A DNA stretch of 64,000 nt from Lentisphaerae bacterium GWF2_49_21. Lineage in GTDB: Bacteria > Verrucomicrobiota > Lentisphaeria > Victivallales > GWF2-50-93. Each line of letters starts with the position of its first letter. Positions within the stretch are counted from its first letter, which is position 1. Under the pieces are notes generated by a model. That model did no database searches. It was not told where the DNA came from and saw nothing but the letters and a program-made list of their open reading frames with translations. Below are positions 15,232 through 24,715 of this stretch, in pieces. The stretch lies in NCBI GenBank assembly GCA_001804805.1, contig MHBH01000017.1, positions 1-64,000 on the forward strand. Reading direction: 5' to 3'. The translations under genes and the position numbers were made by a program.

Positions 15232-16008
15232 TTATGGAACTTTTATCAGGTCGATCATTTTTCTTGATATCCTGCTGCTTTTAGATTCGAGTTCGGTTAT
15301 GAGGACTTTCACCCTTCCCCTGAAGAATGCATACAGGAGCATTGCAGGGATTGCGATCACAAGGCCTGCGGCAGTGTTTGTGAATGCCATTGCTATGCCT
15401 TTGGCGACCATCGTCGGTCGAGGGGTCATTGCTTCGGACTGGAGGGCGCCGAATGAGACGATCATTCCCATCACGGTTCCGAGAAGTCCGACAAGCGGCG
15501 AGACGATTCCGACGTCCTGCAGATACTGGATCCTCTCCCAGAGGTTGCCGGCCTGCCTGGAACCTTCGTCCTCCATCGCGCCTTTCACCATTTCATATGT
15601 GGCGTTCGGGCTTTTTGCGACTTCAACACCAATGAGGGCGATTTTGGCCACAGGGGTGTCGTTCTTGGAGCAGATCTCCTCGACAAGCCTGATATCCTTT
15701 TTCAGGATGGCCTCCTCGATCTGTTCAACGAGCAGGGCGGGGACGACCAGATCCTTCCTCAATGAGAAGGAGTAGTAGAATACGAGGCAGAGTGCGAGGA
15801 ATGAGAGGGCATACAGTACAGGCATGAGCGGTCCGCCCTTGTTCAGCATCTCTCCGATAGTAGGGGATCTTGTATCGGCTGCGGTCTCAGCCTTGGCCGC
15901 CTTTTCAGTTTTTTCGGACGCTGGTGCCGCCTGGAGGGAATATGATCCGGAAATCGAAGGGAGGACGGCGAATACCGCAAGAATTGCAATGAAGATATGA
16001 ATTTTCAA
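15232..16008 (-). CDS. exbB: MotA/TolQ/ExbB-family proton channel protein
   Basis: A 258-residue protein with an extra exported N-terminus (MKIHIFIAILAVFAVLPSIS) and three further membrane helices: about 55-78, then the pair around 155-215 containing GIVSPLVGLLGTVMGMIVSF and NTAAGLVIAIPAMLLYAFF, the ExbB/TolQ signature region. It should form the pentameric proton channel with ExbD. The start codon is TTG at 16008 with GAGAGG six bases upstream. It is the first gene of a three-gene operon, exbB-exbD-TPR. The signal-peptide-like extension before the first channel helix is typical of the ExbB type in Bacteroidetes and PVC bacteria. Confidence 0.9.
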   Translation of the reverse strand: MKIHIFIAILAVFAVLPSISGSYSLQAAPASEKTEKAAKAETAADTRSPTIGEMLNKGGPLMPVLYALSFLALCLVFYYSFSLRKDLVVPALLVEQIEEAILKKDIRLVEEICSKNDTPVAKIALIGVEVAKSPNATYEMVKGAMEDEGSRQAGNLWERIQYLQDVGIVSPLVGLLGTVMGMIVSFGALQSEAMTPRPTMVAKGIAMAFTNTAAGLVIAIPAMLLYAFFRGRVKVLITELESKSSRISRKMIDLIKVP

Positions 16009-16150
16009 AATTAACCTCTCAATTAATTAATTGTTTTATTTGAAAATGTATTTAAATCATGGCATAATATAGCTCTGTTTAATTTAATTTCCATATTCGC
16101 CGGAGGGAGGGGCAGTCCGTTGCGGATATTATAATTATTGAAAGGGAGCG

Positions 16151-16717
16151 ATGAGGCTTTTAAAGGAATTTGTAAGGGATCCGGCCGGAATTGGGACAAT
16201 AATGCCCAGCTCAAGACAGCTTGCCAAGGTGATGACATCCGAAATCGGACTTGAACGGGCTGAGACCGTTGTTGAGGTCGGTCCCGGCAGCGGAGTGTTC
16301 ACTTCCAAGATACTGAAGCTGATCTCGCCGAAGGCGAAATACTTCCTCGTCGAATTGAATCCGAGAATACACAGGCATCTTTCAGAGAAATATCCCAAGA
16401 TAAAGATATATAATGAAAGCGCAGAAAACCTTCCTGAACTCATCAAGAAGGAAAAGATAAATTCCGTGGATGTGGTTGTTTCAGGTCTGCCGTGGGTTTC
16501 TTTTCCGCATGAGCTCCAGGTCAAGCTTCTTGAGGCGATCTACAAATGCATGACAAAGGGCGGGCGGTTCACTACATACGGATATATACATGGAAAAATC
16601 ATGCCCCGCGGACAGGCCATTAAAAAGCTCCTCAAAACTAAGTTCCATACAGTCGAGACAACGGAGATCATATGGCAGAACATCCCGCCGGCCTTCGTGT
16701 ACAGGTGCAGGAAATAA
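16151..16717 (+). CDS. SAM-dependent methyltransferase, phospholipid N-methyltransferase type
   Basis: A 188-residue class I methyltransferase. SAM-binding motif I is VVEVGPGSGVFTSKIL at about residues 39-54; the acidic ribose-binding residue follows in FLVELNPRIHRHL, and motif IV is DVVVSGLPWVSFP (about 115). The N-terminal IGTIMPSSRQLAKVM segment and the SGLPW motif are those of the phospholipid N-methyltransferase group (COG3963), related to rRNA adenine dimethylases, which methylate phosphatidylethanolamine. The true substrate is not proven. The gene is divergent from the exbB operon and convergent with the phosphofructokinase gene, sharing a terminator hairpin with it. Confidence 0.82.
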   Translation: MRLLKEFVRDPAGIGTIMPSSRQLAKVMTSEIGLERAETVVEVGPGSGVFTSKILKLISPKAKYFLVELNPRIHRHLSEKYPKIKIYNESAENLPELIKKEKINSVDVVVSGLPWVSFPHELQVKLLEAIYKCMTKGGRFTTYGYIHGKIMPRGQAIKKLLKTKFHTVETTEIIWQNIPPAFVYRCRK

Positions 16718-16743
16718 ATTCCAGCGGACGCTGAAATTTATTT
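16712..16743. terminator. Bidirectional terminator hairpin between convergent genes
   Basis: A 14-base stem with one mismatch: AAATAAATTCCAGC at 16712-16725, loop GGAC, and GCTGAAATTTATTT at 16730-16743. It contains both stop codons of the convergent methyltransferase and phosphofructokinase genes. The A/T ends provide a weak U-tract in each direction. Confidence 0.6.
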
Positions 16744-18039
16744 GAACTCCGGCTGGCCTGTGATCTGGAGGACGCTCTGCCAGAGGGTCATGCTGGGATC
16801 TATCTTCTTCCGCTCACTTACCGCAAGCGCTATTGGTACATGCGTGAAGTCCGTCCCCCAGTAGCCGACGACCATGTCGGTGCATCCCAGCATTGCGGCG
16901 TGTACGGCGGACTGTGAGAAAAGCAGGCAGTAGACGGCATCGGTGCCTCTCGCATCGACGCTCCTGATCACATAGCTCGGATCGAAATATTTCATGCTGA
17001 CATCGAATTTCTTTTCCTTGCCATATGCAATTATCCTGTCGCGGAGGTATTCGCCGATGTTGTTCTTCTTCACGTTTCCGGACGCGTCCATCTGGACTGG
17101 CGCGTTCTTGAACAGATCCTGTCCGGCTCCTTCGGCAACCATTATGACGACGTGCTGTTTTGCTGCAAGCCTCCTGTGGAGACTCTCAAGGAGTCCGTTG
17201 GGGCCGTCCAGCTTGAAGGGGACTTCCGGGATCAGGCAGTAGTTGACGACACTGTTCGCCAAAGAGGCGAGGGCCGCGATGAAACCGCTGTCCCTTCCCA
17301 TGACATGTATGAGTCCGACGCCGTTGTAAGCGCCTTTTGCCTCGTTGTGGGCGCAGGTTATGATCGGATGCGTGGCGTAGATAGCAGTCTCTACTCCGAA
17401 GGTCCTGTGCATGTATGAAATATCGTTGTCTATCGTCTTTGGAATTCCTATGACGCTCAGGTTCAACTTCCTCTTCATGGCTTCCTGTGCTATGGCATGA
17501 GCGCCCTTCAGGGTTCCATCGCCACCGATGCAGAACAGCATGTTCACGCAAAGCTTCTGGAGCGTGTCGACCATGATACCGATATCCTGGTTTCCTCTCG
17601 ACGAACCGAGGATGGTCCCTCCTGAATTGTGGATATCGTCCACTATTTCAGGATCGAGCCTGACAGGTTCGAGTCCAAATGCGGGATTGAGACCGCGGTA
17701 GCCGTATTTGATCCCGATTACTTCCGGGACATCATATATTTCCATCAGGGTGCTGACGAGTCCCTTGATGACATCGTTGAGCCCGGGGCACAATCCGCCT
17801 GCTGTGAGTATTGCGGCCTTTGATTTTGCAGGATCGTGGAAGATCCTCTCGCGTGGGCCGGCTTTTTCAAAGGAGAGGAACTTGCCGAATTCCTGGAGCT
17901 CCTTCTGGAGCGGTTCGGAATGGAAGGAATAGCACACGTTCTGGTTTTCAGGGATGAATACGTTGTCCTTGAGGGGGGAGATGAACTCGGCCTTGCCGAG
18001 CCTGGCTATTGTAAAATCGTCAGGCTTGAGAATTTTCAT
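16738..18039 (-). CDS. 6-phosphofructokinase, group III-like (probably ATP-dependent)
   Basis: A 433-residue phosphofructokinase. The phosphoryl-donor region shows TAGGLCPGLNDVIKGLV (about 76), IGGDGTLKGA (about 170) and the catalytic block GIPKTIDNDI (about 200); the sugar-phosphate site includes GRDSGFIAALASL and VAEGAG. It phosphorylates fructose 6-phosphate in glycolysis. The residue after GGD is Gly rather than Asp, which in this superfamily points to ATP rather than pyrophosphate, while PKTIDND with Lys is shared with PPi enzymes and with plant/trypanosome ATP enzymes. ATP use is thus the better guess, not certain. It is longer than classic bacterial PfkA (320) because of an N-terminal extension of about 70 residues, as in that clade. 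Confidence 0.87.
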   Translation of the reverse strand: MKILKPDDFTIARLGKAEFISPLKDNVFIPENQNVCYSFHSEPLQKELQEFGKFLSFEKAGPRERIFHDPAKSKAAILTAGGLCPGLNDVIKGLVSTLMEIYDVPEVIGIKYGYRGLNPAFGLEPVRLDPEIVDDIHNSGGTILGSSRGNQDIGIMVDTLQKLCVNMLFCIGGDGTLKGAHAIAQEAMKRKLNLSVIGIPKTIDNDISYMHRTFGVETAIYATHPIITCAHNEAKGAYNGVGLIHVMGRDSGFIAALASLANSVVNYCLIPEVPFKLDGPNGLLESLHRRLAAKQHVVIMVAEGAGQDLFKNAPVQMDASGNVKKNNIGEYLRDRIIAYGKEKKFDVSMKYFDPSYVIRSVDARGTDAVYCLLFSQSAVHAAMLGCTDMVVGYWGTDFTHVPIALAVSERKKIDPSMTLWQSVLQITGQPEFK

Positions 18040-18090
18040 GGGGTGTGTTTCCAGATATTGAATGTTGCGGGAATTTTTCCAGCGAAATTA

Positions 18091-20643
18091 TCATCCTCCG
18101 TCGCCGCCCCTTGACTGTTTTGCCGTGATTTTCGCCTGGGGGGCCGCGGTCAGGTAGAACATGATTCCGAAGGTCTGCTTGTTCTCTTTCTTCTTATTGT
18201 CATTCTTGTCCTGCTTGAATCCGTATTCGAGCGCAAGCTCCCAGCAGTGGAAGGTCCTGATGAGCCTGAGCATACTGTCGCGGACCATCTTGTCGTCCAA
18301 ATCGTATGATATCTCTATTTCACCCCTGGTCTTGTCGCAGATCGGGAACTGGAGCTTGAATTCGATGTCCTGGAACTTGGAATATTTCCTTATGAACGAG
18401 GTTCCGGACATGATATCAGTCAGGGAGCTTCCCATGGAGTAGATGCTTCTTTCGGTGAAATTGCGCTGATAGTTGTAGTTGAAGGTGACCTTCCACTCCT
18501 CTGTGATGTCATAGGTGAATCCGATGAGGAACTTGTTGAGGGAGAACTTGCCCGTATTGATGAGGATATCGGAGTTGATATGGAAATCCGCGAAGGGATC
18601 CAGGGTGATCTTCGTGCCGAAGTCGCCGAGATAGGTGAACTTGTCGCCGTCGAGGTCGTCCTCCCTGTTGAAATGGAAGTCAAAATAGTTCTCCACCGAC
18701 GCCCAGGTGTATATCTCCTCCTTGTTGTAGTCTCCGCGCCTTGTCTGCAGCCTGTTGACGAGGCCGAGCCTTATGAAATTCTGCTCGTCTATCCTGTCGG
18801 TGTCGTCGAAGTAGTAGATCTTGTCGCGGTTCAAGGTGGGCTGCGGGATGAAATTATAGTTGATATACGGGACCATGACATGCCTTATCCCGTCAATATC
18901 CCAGAATGCGCTTTTCACTTCGTTCCAGGACCTGTAGATCTTTGTGTTCATCTCAAGGCCGGTCTCGGCCACGAAGCGGAGTTTCCCACCGCCCTTGTCG
19001 TCATAGTTCACCACGTCTCCACCGACCTGTGCGCCCTGGTCGTTGTCCACATTGAGGATCGTGTTGAGGTCGCTGGGTGTCACCTTTGTCTTCGAAGTGT
19101 TGGAATAGTATGTAAGCCTGAAACCGGCGCGCGGGAGTACGTTCAGCCAGTCGAACTTCAGAGGATAGTAGAACATGTGCAGCGTATCGAACCTGACGGA
19201 CTTGTAGTCCTTGGGATCAACGCCGTTGCCCAAGGTCCTTGCATCATCATAGTCGCGCCATTTCATCCTGAAGTAGCCCAGGCTGGTTTCACCCTGATAG
19301 TAGATGTTGGTGTTGAAAAGTTCCTGCCTCGGAACGTCTATCCTGCCTTCAGGGAGGCGTTCGACTTCGGAGAAGAAACTGTTTATCCTCTGCCTGTAGT
19401 TCACCGACGCGGTGAAACGGTTGAACTGGTAGTCCAGGCTTGCGAAAGTCGGAGGCTGGGGATCCTCGTCATACCTGTCACGGAAGAAATCATAGAGGAA
19501 ATTAATATCGCTCAGCTTTTCGATCTGCCCCCTGAAATCCATTCTCGGCGTTATATGGGTCAGGTTGTTGAGCTTGAGATCGTAGCGGCCCTTGTCGATG
19601 TCGAAACGCTGGTCTGACGCAGCTTCCTTTTCCGGCTGCCTGTCATATAGCCCGTATGCGAATCCGTATGTCCTTGATTTTTCAGATGTGATATCCATCT
19701 CTATGCCGCCGCCCGGTCCGCGGCTGCCGTAGTAGTCAAGCAGCAGGCTTGTTTCGATGAAAGGATTCTCCCATACGGCCCAGGTCTTTTTCGTCTGTAT
19801 GAAATAACCCCAGTCGGTGTCATGTCCGCCTCTTACGTGCCAGCCCCACCCGGGTTGATCTGCAGGCTTGTGCACCACGGGGAGCGGAATTACCGGAACT
19901 CCTCCAATGTTGAACCAGCACCAGTAGGCCCAGACCTCATATTTCCCTTGCTCCCTGTTTCCCTTGTCCATGAAGTCGGCGGCGCCCTGCCGCGGAATGA
20001 GCCTGACCTTGCTTGCGCTGACGGAGTAGTGCTCATGGTTTTCGGCCAGGTATTCACAGGATGACATTTCGACATTGTAGATGGTTATGGAACCGTCGGC
20101 CTCCCTTTCGGCGCTTTCCCCCCTGTAGTAGTAGTTGTCAAAGGTTCCCTCGAACTTGCCCAGATCGAACAGGCCGCTGGTGAGGTTTCCGACAGCCTTT
20201 TCACCTTCCCAGTCGATCTTCTCGGTGATTGTCTTTACGAGTATGAGCTGTTTCCCGGAAGGCTTGCTCACATAGCCTTCTATTATGGTCTTCACCTTCA
20301 GATTGGCCTGGAGTTTCTTGAGCTCTTCATTGTTGACTTCGGATCGGTCCGTGACCCTCCTGATAAGTTTTACATTGCCGACAGCTTCCACATCCTTCGT
20401 GGACATGTTGACGATGACCTTGTCGCAGGTGATGTAGATGTCCTTGTAGCGGAGTTTGACGTCGCCGTTTCCGATTACGTTGTTCCCCTGGAACTCGAGC
20501 TTGGCGGCGGTTGCTCTGACATCCTCCTTGAAAAGGGACGACAAGGCATCCTGCGCAGCAGCTTCAGGCATGGAGGTGAAAATCAGCGCGAACGCGAAAA
20601 GCGCCGCGAAACACACCAGTGTTAATTTTCGCTTTCTTCCCAA
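18091..20643 (-). CDS. lptD: LPS-assembly protein LptD (OstA-like)
   Basis: An 850-residue outer-membrane protein. Residues 1-31 are a signal peptide ending MPEAAAQ. An LptA/OstA-type jellyroll follows (about 38-185: VIGNGDVKLRYKDIYITCDK, VEAVGNVKLIRR), and from about 240 onward there are alternating beta-strands of a large barrel, for example RFTASVNYRQRINSFF and FSLNKFLIGFTYDITEEWKV. LptD receives lipopolysaccharide from the periplasmic bridge and inserts it in the outer leaflet, so the organism likely makes LPS. The start codon is TTG, with GGAAAG six bases upstream. It is 51 bases upstream of pfk on the same strand, so they may be co-transcribed. The classic disulfide cysteines of E. coli LptD are not evident. 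Confidence 0.85.
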   Translation of the reverse strand: MGRKRKLTLVCFAALFAFALIFTSMPEAAAQDALSSLFKEDVRATAAKLEFQGNNVIGNGDVKLRYKDIYITCDKVIVNMSTKDVEAVGNVKLIRRVTDRSEVNNEELKKLQANLKVKTIIEGYVSKPSGKQLILVKTITEKIDWEGEKAVGNLTSGLFDLGKFEGTFDNYYYRGESAEREADGSITIYNVEMSSCEYLAENHEHYSVSASKVRLIPRQGAADFMDKGNREQGKYEVWAYWCWFNIGGVPVIPLPVVHKPADQPGWGWHVRGGHDTDWGYFIQTKKTWAVWENPFIETSLLLDYYGSRGPGGGIEMDITSEKSRTYGFAYGLYDRQPEKEAASDQRFDIDKGRYDLKLNNLTHITPRMDFRGQIEKLSDINFLYDFFRDRYDEDPQPPTFASLDYQFNRFTASVNYRQRINSFFSEVERLPEGRIDVPRQELFNTNIYYQGETSLGYFRMKWRDYDDARTLGNGVDPKDYKSVRFDTLHMFYYPLKFDWLNVLPRAGFRLTYYSNTSKTKVTPSDLNTILNVDNDQGAQVGGDVVNYDDKGGGKLRFVAETGLEMNTKIYRSWNEVKSAFWDIDGIRHVMVPYINYNFIPQPTLNRDKIYYFDDTDRIDEQNFIRLGLVNRLQTRRGDYNKEEIYTWASVENYFDFHFNREDDLDGDKFTYLGDFGTKITLDPFADFHINSDILINTGKFSLNKFLIGFTYDITEEWKVTFNYNYQRNFTERSIYSMGSSLTDIMSGTSFIRKYSKFQDIEFKLQFPICDKTRGEIEISYDLDDKMVRDSMLRLIRTFHCWELALEYGFKQDKNDNKKKENKQTFGIMFYLTAAPQAKITAKQSRGGDGG

Positions 20644-20821
20644 TTTTACTTTCCCGGATTAAATTGAAAGGCGTTAATATAGCAGGGGTTTCATTCAAGT
20701 CCAGTATCGGGGGCTTCATTTGTGGGGTGTTATTTTTCGAATTCAGCTATGTGTCAAAATATATAAGTATCTGACCCGAATGGCCAAAAACGAATGGCGC
20801 CAATGGCGATATAATCTGTTG

Positions 20822-22072
20822 TTATCCGGCCTTGAATTGTTTCAGGTATCTGAGTCTTTCCGTGACAGGCGGATGCGAGTAGTGGAATTTTGCATAGAGC
20901 GGGTGGGGGTGGAGGTTGGAAAGGTTTTCAAGGGAAAGTTTTACGAGTGCTGATGCGAGCCCCTTGTTCTCGCCTGTCAGGCCGCATGCGAATTTGTCGG
21001 CCTGCCATTCGAACCTCCTTGATATCATGTTGAATATAGGGGCGAAGGGCCAGGTGAATATCGAGGCGGCGAATCCGAGCAGGACGAGCTTGGTGAAGAA
21101 GCTGGCATCCTGGATCAGAAAGGCACTGCTGAGGATATTGCTTCCGAGGAGCTTGAACGCGACATAGGTCATTATCAGTGCGCCGGTCTCGACGATGAAC
21201 AGGATCTTCAGGATATGCCTGCATTTCCAGTGGCCGGCCTCGTGCGCGAGGACCGCGAGAATTTCGTTTTTCTCCATCTGTTTCAGGAGGGTATCGAAGA
21301 GGACGATCCGTTTGACATGCCCGATACCGGTGAAATAGGCGTTGCTGTGTCCGGTGCGTTTTGAAGCGTCCATCTTCTGGACCTTGCTGACTTTTATTCC
21401 GGCTTTGGACATCATTGCCGATATGTCCGAGGAAAGAGATTCGTCGTCGAGAGGGGAATATTTGTTGAAGAGCGGTTCGATGACGTATGGCGAGATATAC
21501 ATGAGGAATATGCTGAAGAGGAGGAAAAGCAGCCATACGAGCAGCCACCAGTAGGCAGGGCTTGCGAGTATCAGTGAGAGGGCTGCTGAGATGAGAAGGG
21601 CGAACAGGATCGTTGATATCAGGAGTGATTTTGCGAGATCCGCAATCCACAGCTTCATGGTCATCTTGTTGAAGCCGTATTTGTTTTCTATCTTGAAAGT
21701 CCGGTAAAGGGCGAAAGGGATGCCAATCAGAGTGTTCAGATAGACCAGTGGCAGGAAGAAGATGATTCCGGTGACGATGAAATGCAGGTTGAAGGAAGTT
21801 ATGAACGAGCCGTACCAGGCGAGGAGTCCGGAAAATATGAATATCAGGATCAGCAATTCGTCAAAGACAGTTTCGATGAGCCCGAAACGCATCTTGTCGA
21901 CAGTGTAGGCGGAGGTCTTCCTGAGCAGAGCCTCGTCCAATTTCCCCGTGAACTCTTCAGGAATGACGTGTCCGTACCTTTTGAGGTGGCGGTAGTTGAA
22001 AAGGTCGAGTGTGAAATCAAAAGCCCGCATTGACGCATAGGCCAGCAGGATCAATAATAAAATACTGTTCAT
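20822..22072 (-). CDS. M48 family zinc metalloprotease, Ste24-like
   Basis: A 416-residue integral membrane protease. The zinc site is VLAHEAGHWKC (HExxH) at about residue 275; the third ligand lies in the downstream segment FEWQADKFACGL (E of EWQAD). The order of helices and the C-terminal LHPHPLYAKFHYSHPPVTERL motif match the CAAX prenyl protease 1 / Ste24 family, which cleaves peptide substrates in the membrane. In bacteria the role is membrane protein quality control by analogy with HtpX; substrate unknown. ATG 22072 is chosen as the start because the first helix (MNSILLLILLAYASMRAFDF) begins there; an earlier in-frame start at 22144 adds a non-homologous tail. Confidence 0.87.
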   Translation of the reverse strand: MNSILLLILLAYASMRAFDFTLDLFNYRHLKRYGHVIPEEFTGKLDEALLRKTSAYTVDKMRFGLIETVFDELLILIFIFSGLLAWYGSFITSFNLHFIVTGIIFFLPLVYLNTLIGIPFALYRTFKIENKYGFNKMTMKLWIADLAKSLLISTILFALLISAALSLILASPAYWWLLVWLLFLLFSIFLMYISPYVIEPLFNKYSPLDDESLSSDISAMMSKAGIKVSKVQKMDASKRTGHSNAYFTGIGHVKRIVLFDTLLKQMEKNEILAVLAHEAGHWKCRHILKILFIVETGALIMTYVAFKLLGSNILSSAFLIQDASFFTKLVLLGFAASIFTWPFAPIFNMISRRFEWQADKFACGLTGENKGLASALVKLSLENLSNLHPHPLYAKFHYSHPPVTERLRYLKQFKAG

Positions 22073-22335
22073 GTTTCCGTGGTTTTCCCAGTCTGTAATA
22101 CTTATGCATGCAATATAGCACTGGAGTTGTGAAAACGGTGACAAGCCATAAATAATAAATATATTTGAAGATTTTTATATGAATCCCCTTGCTTGTATAG
22201 TATAATTAAATTGAGGGAATCTTAAGGAATTGTTGCTGATTTAAGCGGTTATACATTGAAAAATAAGCATGTTAAATTAATATAAACGGAATTTTTTATG
22301 CCGGAATAAAATATTTCTCTAGGGGGTTTCTGAAA

Positions 22336-24180
22336 ATGTATCCGATGCGGACAAAGTTGATGGTGCTGTTCATAATCCTGCTTTCAATTACCATAATTGG
22401 CCTGGAATACTTCAAGCATCTCCTGCTGCCAGACCTGACCCTGATGCAGTCGCACCTGATTACTCTCTGCCTGCTGATCGTGATTCTTTCGGTCATCACT
22501 TCAACTGTCCATTCATTTGTCAGGAAACTCAATTCCCAGATTATTAAAAAGCAGGGTGAGAAGAGCAAGCTTGAGACCGCGCTCTGCAACAGCGAGGAAA
22601 GGTACAGGGCGGTCTTTGAGAATTCCGCCGATCCTGTAATCCTGCTTGACGCCGACACCCTTGAGAACGTCGATTTCAACGCCAAGTCATGTGACCTTCT
22701 TGCTTATGCCCATCATGAGTTCGAGGGCATGAAAATAGTGGATTATGAAGCTGAACCAATGGCCGATGCCAGGAAGAGATTTGAGAGGATATTGAAGAGC
22801 GGGAACATGGAGGCTTTTGAGTCGAGATTCAGGAAGAAGACCGGTGAATTCCTGGATGTTGCGCTGACAATCAAGCTGCTCACAATTGAAAACAGGAAAT
22901 ATTTCCTCCTGACATGGCAGGACATACGAGAGAGAAAAAAGCTGCAGGCCAGATCGATCGAACAGTTCGACTTCCTGAACACCCTCATTGAAACGATACC
23001 GGCTCCGGTGTTCTACAAGGACCGCCAGGGGAAATATACAGGCTGCAACAAGTCTTTCGAAGAATTCCTGGGCGTGTCGAAAAATGAAATCATCGGTAAG
23101 TCGGTACATGACATTGCTCCTATGGACATAGCGGAGGAATATTTCAGAAGGGACGAGGAGCTGTTCAGGAATCCCGGCCAGCCGCAGGTGTATGAATGGA
23201 AGGTCAAGACCAGGAAGCTCGGACTCCGCCAGGTAGTCTTCAGCAAGGCTACATTCAATGATTACAAGGGGAATGTTTCGGGGCTTATCGGCGTCATCCT
23301 TGACATAACTGATCTGAAGAGCGCCGAAACCGAACTGAAAAAGAGCAGGGACGCGCTTGCCGAACACAACCGGATACTTGTCGAATGGACCTCGCCGGAC
23401 ATCCTCTATCGTCCGGACTTGGAGTATATAATCAGGAAGATCACTGAGACTGTTTCAAGGATCATGGGTGTTGAAAGGGTCGGCATCTGGCTCTACAACA
23501 CTGATTCAACCAGGCTCTATTGCATGGATCTATTTGACCTGGCGGGGCATTCCCATGACAGCGAACTTGTCGTGGCCGATCATCCGTCTTATTTCGCAGC
23601 TCTCAGGAAGGAACGTGTGATAGTCTGCAGGAATGCGCTTTCAGATCCGAGGTACAAGGAGCTGCAGGAGGCATATGTGAAACCTTTCCATGTCGGTGCG
23701 CTTCTCGATGTCCCTGTAATTGTCTCCGGCGAGATCATCGGAGTGATATGCATCGAACACAGGGATGAGCCGAGGGACTGGACCATGGAGGAACAGAATT
23801 TCGCCATATCGCTTGCCAACCTCTTCTCCCTTGCGCTTGAGATATCAAGGCACAAGCAGCTTGAGCGGTCGCTTCAGGCCAGCAGGGACAATTTCATAAA
23901 TATCGTAGAGAAGCTTCCTTGTTCAGTGCTCATAGTTGACATGAGGAACAAGGTCAAATTCGTCAACAGCGGATCTGAAAAGTTCTTCGGCGGGAAAATA
24001 ATGGACATGCTCGGTTCCGAGTTTCCGTATCCGGTGATTGCCGGGAAGACTACTGAAGCTGAATTAGCCAGGGCCGACGGAAAGCCTGCAAGAGTCAGTA
24101 TTATCGCCGTGCAGACCAGATGGGACAATGAGCCTGCCTGTCTTGTGACAATACAGGAGAAATCACATAATGGAGAATGA
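22336..24180 (+). CDS. Membrane-bound PAS-PAS-GAF-PAS sensor protein without output domain
   Basis: A 614-residue protein. Two membrane helices (about 6-24 and 40-60) are followed by PAS domains at about 85-200 (EERYRAVFENSADPVILLDA) and 212-330 (TIPAPVFYKDRQGKYTGCNK), each ending in a PAC-type motif (LLTWQDIRERK, GVILDITDLK). A GAF domain comes next at about 355-505 (LYRPDLEYIIRKITETVSRI), then a short third PAS (INIVEKLPCSVLIVDMRNKV). There is no histidine kinase, GGDEF or methyl-accepting output, so it must signal through a partner. The hemerythrin gene begins one base after its stop, suggesting an oxygen- or redox-linked role. AGGGGG lies before the start. Confidence 0.82.
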   Translation: MYPMRTKLMVLFIILLSITIIGLEYFKHLLLPDLTLMQSHLITLCLLIVILSVITSTVHSFVRKLNSQIIKKQGEKSKLETALCNSEERYRAVFENSADPVILLDADTLENVDFNAKSCDLLAYAHHEFEGMKIVDYEAEPMADARKRFERILKSGNMEAFESRFRKKTGEFLDVALTIKLLTIENRKYFLLTWQDIRERKKLQARSIEQFDFLNTLIETIPAPVFYKDRQGKYTGCNKSFEEFLGVSKNEIIGKSVHDIAPMDIAEEYFRRDEELFRNPGQPQVYEWKVKTRKLGLRQVVFSKATFNDYKGNVSGLIGVILDITDLKSAETELKKSRDALAEHNRILVEWTSPDILYRPDLEYIIRKITETVSRIMGVERVGIWLYNTDSTRLYCMDLFDLAGHSHDSELVVADHPSYFAALRKERVIVCRNALSDPRYKELQEAYVKPFHVGALLDVPVIVSGEIIGVICIEHRDEPRDWTMEEQNFAISLANLFSLALEISRHKQLERSLQASRDNFINIVEKLPCSVLIVDMRNKVKFVNSGSEKFFGGKIMDMLGSEFPYPVIAGKTTEAELARADGKPARVSIIAVQTRWDNEPACLVTIQEKSHNGE

Positions 24181-24181
24181 A

Positions 24182-24688
24182 ATGAAGAAGCCGGCAGTAG
24201 GCCATAGGAAGATAAAATGGCATAATGACCTGGACACAGGCATTGAGCTTATTGACAAGCAGCACAAGGAGTTCATCAGGCTTGTGAACTGCCTTCTTGA
24301 CGATTCAATCAAGGACGGTGACGGGCATATTCTCAAGGATGCATTCCTCTTCCTTAAATACTATGTCTGCGAGCACTTCGGCGCCGAAGAGGCCTTCATG
24401 GTTGAATATAAATATCTCCATTATGCACAGCATAAGACCAGGCATCTCTATTTCCGTAGTGAACTTGACAGGCTCTCCGGACTGCACCTCTCAGGAAGCA
24501 TTTCCGACCGTGAAGTAGCCTTAAAGTTGAATTACCTGACCACAAACTGGTTCCTGAACCATATAAAGACAGAAGACAGGACCTTCTGCAACTTCCTTCT
24601 AGAAAAAGCAGGCAATGACAAGAAGGGCCTTTTGGGGAAACTGAGAATCCTGGTCAAGGGATTTTTCAAGACCGTCAAAAGGAAGTAA
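24182..24688 (+). CDS. Bacteriohemerythrin
   Basis: A 168-residue protein with the hemerythrin four-helix bundle. Iron ligands are visible in order: His in IKWHNDLDTGIELIDKQHKE (the WH and QH histidines), HFGAEEAFM (His and Glu), HYAQHKTRH (two His) and WFLNHIKTEDRTF (His and Asp). Such proteins bind O2 reversibly at a di-iron centre and act in oxygen supply or sensing. ATG 24182 is preferred because GGAG lies seven bases upstream; ATG 24170 would overlap the PAS gene. It has a basic C-terminal tail of about 35 residues (LGKLRILVKGFFKTVKRK) not usual for the family, possibly for membrane or partner contact. It is coupled to the upstream PAS-GAF gene. Confidence 0.9.
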   Translation: MKKPAVGHRKIKWHNDLDTGIELIDKQHKEFIRLVNCLLDDSIKDGDGHILKDAFLFLKYYVCEHFGAEEAFMVEYKYLHYAQHKTRHLYFRSELDRLSGLHLSGSISDREVALKLNYLTTNWFLNHIKTEDRTFCNFLLEKAGNDKKGLLGKLRILVKGFFKTVKRK

Positions 24689-24715
24689 GTTCTGCCGGAA
24701 GCTGCAATTCCCACG

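Noticed and set aside
16738-18039. Pyrophosphate-dependent phosphofructokinase
   Set aside because: The donor motif is GGDGT rather than GGDD, which favours ATP; the PKTIDND lysine is shared with both types, so it is not decisive for PPi.
18580-19617. A 345-codon plus-strand open frame inside lptD
   Set aside because: It is antisense to a well-supported LptD gene and its Val/Glu-rich translation has no domain; it arises from codon bias of the real gene.
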